From the NCBI RefSeq assembly GCF_000801105.2, contig NC_079517.1, positions 16,492,001 through 16,556,000 on the forward strand: DNA of 64,000 nt. The letters are read 5' to 3'. Position numbers and translations under genes: made by a program. Position 1 is the stretch's first letter; the number at the start of each line of letters is the position of its first letter. Positions 57,583-64,000 of the stretch are shown here, piece by piece. Origin of the DNA: Raphanus sativus (taxonomy: Eukaryota > Streptophyta > Magnoliopsida > Brassicales > Brassicaceae). The notes under the pieces are model-generated. The model did not search any database. It saw only the letters and a program-made list of their open reading frames with translations, and had not been told where the DNA came from.

Positions 57583-58848
57583 TCTATTGTTCATAAAGAA
57601 GGTAAAATAATTTTTTCACAACCTCTGTTTTTATATATAAATTATCGTGTTTGTGTTGATCAAATTTGTGTATGAGCATTAAATAAATATTATCATAACA
57701 CATTAAACTACTTTTACTAACATATCATTAGTCAACCGCTAAATTTGTATGCTTATCTTTTACATATATAATTATTTTCTTTCCATTAATATTCAGTTAG
57801 ATATTGTGTTTGCTATTATTCCAACTGTAAAAATAAGCACCTAGACTACCATCATCCCCAGTTTTTTCTTCGCTAACAACATCTTCTCTCCATTGCCATC
57901 TCCACCCATGTCTGTTCATCCCACCGACCCTTCTTCTTCTCCACCTTCTGTGGTGGTTTCTTTTCCTCCTCCATAAACTCTGGCACCAGCTCTTCTACAA
58001 GTCATATCTTCTCATTCGTCTCCTCATTCTTCTCCTTTATTACTCCATCAGCTTTACATCTTATCACTCAGTTGCAATGTGTTTGTATTGTTCTGTTTTA
58101 TTTGACGAAGTAGAATACAAATGTGGCTGATCAGTAAATAAACATTTGGTATGTTTTGTTGTTGTATCATTGTTTTGGATCGACTGGTTTGTAGTTATTG
58201 TCAAACCTAAGCATTTAAATATGATAACATATTATGGCTATATGATTGAAAATCAAAGATAGCCAAAAGGAATTGAATATCGTGAACCTATAAAACTATA
58301 TATTGGACTAGTGGGAACTATACTATTTATACAGAGTCAGCTATACTATTTAAGATATAGTCTTCTATTCTTCACGTTTTTATATACTATTTCCTTCAAC
58401 TAAAACACTATGTTATGCTTTAAAATTTTATGTTTCTTTTCTCTGTCATTTTTTGTGATTGGTTGTAAGCTCAAGATTTTATTTGATGCAAAAAAAACAA
58501 AATAAAAATGTCCCAATAAAACTTGAAATCGTCTATCTTAATACACTAAAATAATTTATTTGCCAACTGAGCTAGCGCATTTTAGTAAGTGTTATATATT
58601 AAAGAGAAAACAATAAATATTGAAGGGAACAATTAATCAATTTTTCAGAGAGAGTAAGGATGGTGGAGAAGAAATGACAACGACTTTTTGGGAAAAGAAG
58701 ATGATTGTGTAATGTATATAAGAATGTGTTCTTTTATTGAATCAAGCCACTACCCGTAAAGATTAAAAGACTTAAATATTTTAAAAAGAAAAGTATAGCA
58801 TAATTTGAAAATGTGATAAAGAAAACACCACAAATATAGAAAAAACAT
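57583..58848. other. Repeat-derived spacer downstream of the beta-galactosidase
   Basis: 57583-57805 matches 63233-63452, and 57847-58375 matches 55403-55935. The remainder up to 58848 is AT-rich and includes the 3' UTR of the minus-strand beta-galactosidase gene. No other gene seen. Confidence 0.6.
57847..58375 (+). repeat. Direct repeat, copy 2 (partner 55403-55935)
   Basis: See the partner. The sequence to the left (GTAAAAATAAGCACCTAGAC) differs from the Helitron that borders copy 1. Confidence 0.85.
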
Positions 58849-61800
58849 TTAGCAGATAGCTTCGACAGCGAGCCTTCTAGCAGCACCACTGCAATCCGGT
58901 GCTCCAAACTTTTCCGTAGAGACATCAATTGAGCACTTCTCTTTTCCAACACATTCTTGTGTGATAATATCAATTGTGTTGTTACTTGATTCACAAGTTC
59001 CCTTTTCAAAAGATCCACAACTGCCATCCGGGTTACCAAAGGAGGCAAATTTGATGGCCGAAATGGGTTTTCTATCGCATGAAAGCTCAATAACGTTGTT
59101 CTCATAGACATTAGCACATACACTTCCCACTCTAGTAGTTTGGAAACTGACAAGCAATGGGTTTCCTCCCATCTCCTCAAACAAAACTAGTGTGTTATCT
59201 CCTTCTGCATTCAAGAAAGAACGAGGAACATGGTACCTGTTTAAGAAAAGAACAAAGAAAAATATCTCAGTAAAGAAGTCTCAGGTTTAACATTAAAATA
59301 TTTGATTCTAGAACCTAATAAGATGTGGAAATGTACCATCTTTGTGTGGGTTCTCCACAATTGGTCAGACATTTTTCAGCATGATAAGGCCCTCTATAAT
59401 TACATTTCGCAGAACAACCATTTTCACCTGAGATGAATGCTGGCCAATAACGTCCAATGTTGTTTCCATTGACCCAAGCTGTACCTTTCCCAAGTCCCAT
59501 AAGATCGACAACAACTGGATCATTTCCCAAGGGAGCCTTGAACGTAGCCTGAAAGACAAAATGGAATGATGTGATTTGATATTAAATAAACAAGTGTTTG
59601 GTTAGTTATCTTATAGATAATAACACCTATTTACCTTATACCAAGTCATGGTTCGGTTAAATGGTACACTTTCAACTGACCATTTAGACATTGATTCTGT
59701 TCTAAAGAGTTGGTTCTCAAACCCATTTAAACCGGTTTTGTAGCTCCATTTATGAGCAGACAAGTCCTTAGCTATAGTTTCATCACCATTTCTTCCATTA
59801 ATAAAAATGGGTCCAGTGATTCCAGCCGGCTTACTTTCAAAGAAAGCACCATAGTTCTATAAATAAATTGACAAAAAAAAATTCAGTTAAAATTAAAAAT
59901 AAAAGAGTTTTAACTTTAAAGAAAATAGAGGATAAAAATAAAATATAAAAACTTACCGCAAGTCCCACAGTTATGCTAAGAAGAGCAATGACATTACGAC
60001 CAGACTTAAACTTTACATCTTTCTCAAATACATAATGAAATTTTCCATCCTCGGCGTGTTGATTACCTAAAAATATAAATCAATGATTTTTGGTAAGTGA
60101 GTGTTATTGAGATTTGTAAAACATATATAGGAGTTACGTACCAATATATTTTCCATTGACAAAAGCGTGAAGGACATGAGCAGTACTGTTGACGCGAAGA
60201 GACATGGTTTTACCCAAAAATGGATCTCGTTTTCTAAACTTAACGGTAGTCATGTACCATAGATAATCACTTTGGTCATTGGTTACTACTTTCTGATCAA
60301 ATAGTTGTGTCTGTGTAGATTCTCCTTTTCCTTTCAAAAGGAAGTTTTCCATGTTCTCTGGTCTCCATGACCATTTCAGAGTAGAAGGGCTATCCTCAGC
60401 TTCATTTGGTTTCTTAACCATCATTGAAGTCTGAGTGGTAATCTGAAAATTTAACACCAACAAATAATGAATTTTTGTTACAAATTTGAATGAACAATTG
60501 TTGTTAGTATGAAAATTTAAAATCAACAAAAGAAAATGTAAAAGAAAAAACCTTGGCAGTGTTGTAAACCTCATTTTTGCAATCCGGTAAAATGGTAACA
60601 GACCAAGCCGGGACAACGTAAGATTCTCCTTGGAAACTAATTGTTGCATCTGAAGTTTCATTTCCATTTCCAAAAAAGCAGCTTGATCCTTCTTTGGTTT
60701 TATAAATTGTTGCCTATATAATATTGTCATGATAAATAATTAGTTCAAGAATACCATGTAAAATACTGATAAAAATAACAAGAATATTACCGATGCAGAG
60801 TTTCCAAAGTCAATGGTGGAGATGTTTCCGTATGTGAGAGTTCTCTCCATAGAATGAAGAACATCATGAAGTTGTTTCAAATGCCCATATTTTGGTTGAT
60901 TCAAATTACCTAATAGATTTTCCCATGTTAGTAAAAATAGAAACTTCTAAAATATTTTAAATATTAATATACTTTAAATTTACCGTATTCGTCAAGGGGA
61001 GCATCGTAATCATATGATGTTGTGATGTATGGACCACCTGCGGTTCTATCAAAGTTGGTGCCTCCATGGTACTATAATAATAAAAAATATTCAATTACTC
61101 TTTCTATTTAATGTCGATTTTCTGTAAGCTTATTTTAATAAATACGTTAAATTTTAATTATTATCTTTTACCATATAATAATTATTAAAAGTTCCTCCTC
61201 TTTGGAAGAATCTTGCAACAGAAAATGCAACATCTTCTGTTGTTCTGTGAGGATTTTTACCACCCCATTGCTTAAACCTAAACAAATAGAAGACAAAGTA
61301 AACATATTTATGATAAAATACATACAAAATAAAGACAAATAATCACAATGAAAATGAAACTAACCATCCGGTCCAATTCTCAGTCCACATCTTAGGAGTG
61401 TTGGGATTGTTTGGTACAAAATTGTCACAATAGAAGCCATTACATGTATTCAACTAGAAAAGCAAAGCAATTTAAAAATAGTTAATCTTTGAACATACTA
61501 AAAAAATATTCATTATAACTAGACTGATCTAATTACCATAGGCTGAGGAGCATCATTTTGTTGACACATTATCCATGGAACACCAACATCAAGAGACTGA
61601 GCCATGTTTGCACACCACTTAATGTATGCTTTACCCGATTCTCCATAAGGTCCCATTACATTTCCATACTCATTTTCTATCTGCATGATTAATAAAAAAA
61701 AGATAAGTATTTTTAAGATTTATATATAACATTACGAAAAGACATGTAACTAAAAGATTAAATCAATTACCTGAGCAAGAATAATTGGGCCTCCTTGTGA

Positions 61801-62791
61801 TGCAAATAAATTTTCTTTCTTGACCATGTCTACTATCATAGTTGTGAAGTTTTGCATCTCATCCTATACAAATCATTCATATATAATTTAATTAAAAAAT
61901 AACACTACATATATGATAATAATAAAAAAGGAATATTGATCATCAGGTAATATTACCATAAATGCTTTATTTGTAGTTCTAAACACCATTCCAGGCATGT
62001 TGTGCAGCCACACAGGGAATCCTCTGTTTAAAATAATTAAAAAAAATTCAGGTCAAAATTTTTATATGAGAAACTGTATTATCATCATACGAGAAGCTAA
62101 CTCATTATGATAGGTTATTAGAGTTATATACTACAATTAAAAGACTATTATTCACATTTACGATACATAAGTTTTGGTATACTGATCAACAAAATCAATT
62201 CATTGGACCGTTTATCGACCAAATCATTATATATGGGATACAACACTATCACCATACAAGAAGCTAACTCATTATGAAAATGTATTAACTAGTATATATT
62301 TCACGTAAAGAGACTAGCTAAATCAATTTTAGTGTATTACCCATAATTCCACTCAGCACATGCATATGGTCCTATGCGAAGAACACCATACAATCCTTCA
62401 TCTTGAATGGTTTTTAGGAACCGAATAAGATCTAATTTTCCAGAAAAATCATATTGACGGCGAGTAGGCTCATGCGCATTCCAGAAGACATAAGTTTCAA
62501 TTGCATCAAGACCTCCTTCTTTACTTTTTCTGATAAGATCTGGCCACATCTATACAGATAAACAAAAACTATTATAATTAGTAGCAAACATAAAAGAATA
62601 AGACCACACATATACTGTTTGATTTAATTTAGATTAAACACCTCAGGAGTGCTTCTAGGATAATGGATTGCACCAGAAAGGAGAACTCGGCGGTGACCAT
62701 CAATGGTAATGGCTCGGCCATCATGAGAAACAATTGTGGCATAGACACTAGTTACGAAAATAAAACATAAAAGAACTCTTAGAGACACCAT
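58849..62791 (-). CDS. GH35 beta-galactosidase with C-terminal SUEL-type lectin domain
   Basis: Fifteen exons, minus strand: 62791-62642, 62549-62341, 62023-61957, 61863-61771, 61680-61537, 61453-61365, 61277-61172, 61071-60984, 60909-60791, 60713-60552, 60442-60142, 60066-59957, 59856-59635, 59548-59337 and 59236-58849. All join in frame for 819 residues. Order: signal peptide (1-18, [18 protein letters not shown]), GH35 domain with signature [15 protein letters not shown] (likely acid/base Glu177) and [10 protein letters not shown] (likely nucleophile Glu246), beta domains including NGNNIGRYW, then the Cys-rich galactose-binding lectin (about 731-819, ending LAVEAIC). It is an apoplastic enzyme releasing beta-galactose from pectin side chains or arabinogalactan. 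It resembles the BGAL7/BGAL15 group from memory; no exact orthologue is claimed. No lesion seen. Confidence 0.93.
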
Positions 62792-62842
62792 ATTTACTTA
62801 GAAGAATGGGTTTTGGATGAAGGGATATGAAAGCAAATAAAT

Positions 62843-62850
62843 CTTTTATA
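62843..62850 (-). promoter_or_regulatory. TATA box of the beta-galactosidase gene
   Basis: On the minus strand CCCCTATAAAAGATT places TATAAAAG 52 bp upstream of the ATG at 62791. A start about 30 bp downstream would leave a 5' UTR of only 20-25 nt. Inferred from position and motif. Confidence 0.55.
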
Positions 62851-64000
62851 GGGGTACAAAATCGTTACTTAAAGATAATATGGATAATTATAGATATACC
62901 GAAAAACAAAATATTAAGTGTCATTTTGTTTAAGTATAAAGTTTGTTTATCTTTTAACTAACTTTCGTGAATTTTGTAACCAATAAAAACCATTTATCCT
63001 GACTTTTAATTAAAAACTGTATTGGATAATAACAGATTTTATGCCAAAAATCTGATTCAATGTAGCTCTGTTGTTGAAATTTGTTTCCAATTCGTTATAT
63101 CATAAAACATGTCAGAATATGATTTTTTTTTTTTTGTAAATAATGTAAATCGGAAAAGCATCTTATTTATTTATATGTTTTCATCTAAATTTCAAACCAA
63201 TTCAAGTCTGAACAACTATTTAATACTTTCCATTGTTCATAAAGAAGGTAAAATAATTTTTTTTGACAACCTCTGTTTTTTATATATAAATTATCGTGTT
63301 TTGCGTTGATCAAATTTGTGTATGAGCATTAAATAAATATTATCATAACACATAAAACTACTTTGACTAACATATCATTAGTCAACCGCTAAATTTTTAT
63401 GCGGTATATTTTACATATATAAATATTTGCTTTCCATTAATATTCTGTTAGCCGCACGAACTCAGTTTATAAATATCTAACTTTTATTGTGCTACCGTAA
63501 AAGAGTTTGAATACTTAGTGTGAATTTTTTTTTCATAAATAAAACTTCTAACTATTCTTATACGAGCAAGAACCATTATCCATCAAATGCTTATTTTTGA
63601 AAACTCTCAAACAATGAAGGCTAATTTTATCTTCTCGATTTTCTTAACTACTTTCTCTGATCAAAACATAACTACACATTTGAGTTGGTGTCATCGTCTT
63701 AGTTGAGTTTCTATCCTCTGCACCTTGATATGAATTCTCACCGGAATCACCTTCGTCAAAGAAACTTGCCAATAAGAAAACAACTTCGAGTATACCATCC
63801 TCCATACCTAGAATCTGTAATGTTAAATCTGCATTTCCCACCAAAAGTGAGCAATTTTTCTTTTGAAATCTATAGGAGTATTGATAATCTTATTAAGAAG
63901 AACCATTGTAAACGGAATTCATAGCTTTAACCTCTCATTTTTAAAGAGAAACAACATGATGGAGATGGAATTCGAAGTAAACTAACATGGAAGAAAACTG
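62851..64000. other. Upstream spacer made of repeats shared with 52-58 kb
   Basis: About 63180-63452 matches 56120-56163 joined to 57574-57805, without the MULE-like insertion. 63465-63577 is the reverse complement of 52328-52441. 63590-63740 matches 55975-56130. A 66-codon minus-strand ORF (63644-63844) has no recognised domain. No gene is supported. Confidence 0.7.

Noticed and set aside
60134..60730. 198-codon minus-strand ORF over beta-galactosidase exons 10-11
   Set aside because: It reads exon 10 out of frame and then an intron. The exons in the correct frame fit GH35 fully.
1..64000. tRNA, rRNA or CRISPR features
   Set aside because: No cloverleaf gene, rRNA stretch or spaced repeat array was noticed by eye, but a covariance-model search was not possible.

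Overview
The window is nuclear DNA of a crucifer (Brassicaceae), most likely Brassica or a close relative. It has spliced genes with GT-AG introns, AT-rich spacers and dense transposon debris. The recognisable genes occur in the same neighbourhood as genes near the end of Arabidopsis thaliana chromosome 3 (from memory about At3g58780-At3g58980), in reverse order: an F-box/FBD/LRR cluster, PMD1, PGPP1, GAUT15 and SHATTERPROOF1.

Layout. 1-21 kb: four tandem F-box/FBD/LRR copies. One runs off the left edge, two look intact (8293-9843, 19484-21074), one has an internal deletion with a frameshift and one lacks its 5' half. hAT-like elements, including one nested inside another, and a 5'-truncated LINE separate them. 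22.6-25.8 kb: a PMD1-like coiled-coil gene whose membrane tail is out of frame, then an intact PGPP1-like HAD phosphatase gene. 25.8-34.8 kb: a gene-poor stretch of MITEs, a long inverted-repeat element, a Ty1/copia LTR-PBS relic and LINE fossils. 34.9-42.2 kb: GAUT15 (+) and SHP1 (-) in convergent orientation. The SHP1 copy has a one-base deletion in exon 2. 42.2-46.3 kb: the SHP1 upstream region, with a tandem duplication, a Tourist-like MITE, two Stowaway-like MITEs and a hAT-like element carrying about 20 short repeats that contain E2F-type sites. 46.4-58.4 kb: a Helitron-rich nest with three 3' hairpins, plus a MULE-like insertion. 58.8-62.8 kb: an intact 15-exon GH35 beta-galactosidase gene (-) with a C-terminal lectin domain. 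62.8-64 kb: repeats shared with 52-58 kb.

The genes do not form an operon or a single pathway. The F-box proteins would be substrate adaptors of SCF ubiquitin ligases. PGPP1 makes phosphatidylglycerol, PMD1 acts in organelle division, and GAUT15 and the beta-galactosidase act on cell-wall polysaccharides. SHP1 controls fruit valve-margin identity. The most unusual features are the transposon with an E2F-like site array upstream of SHP1, the frameshifts in SHP1 and PMD1, the mosaic structure of the F-box copies, and a MULE insertion whose empty counterpart lies in the same window.
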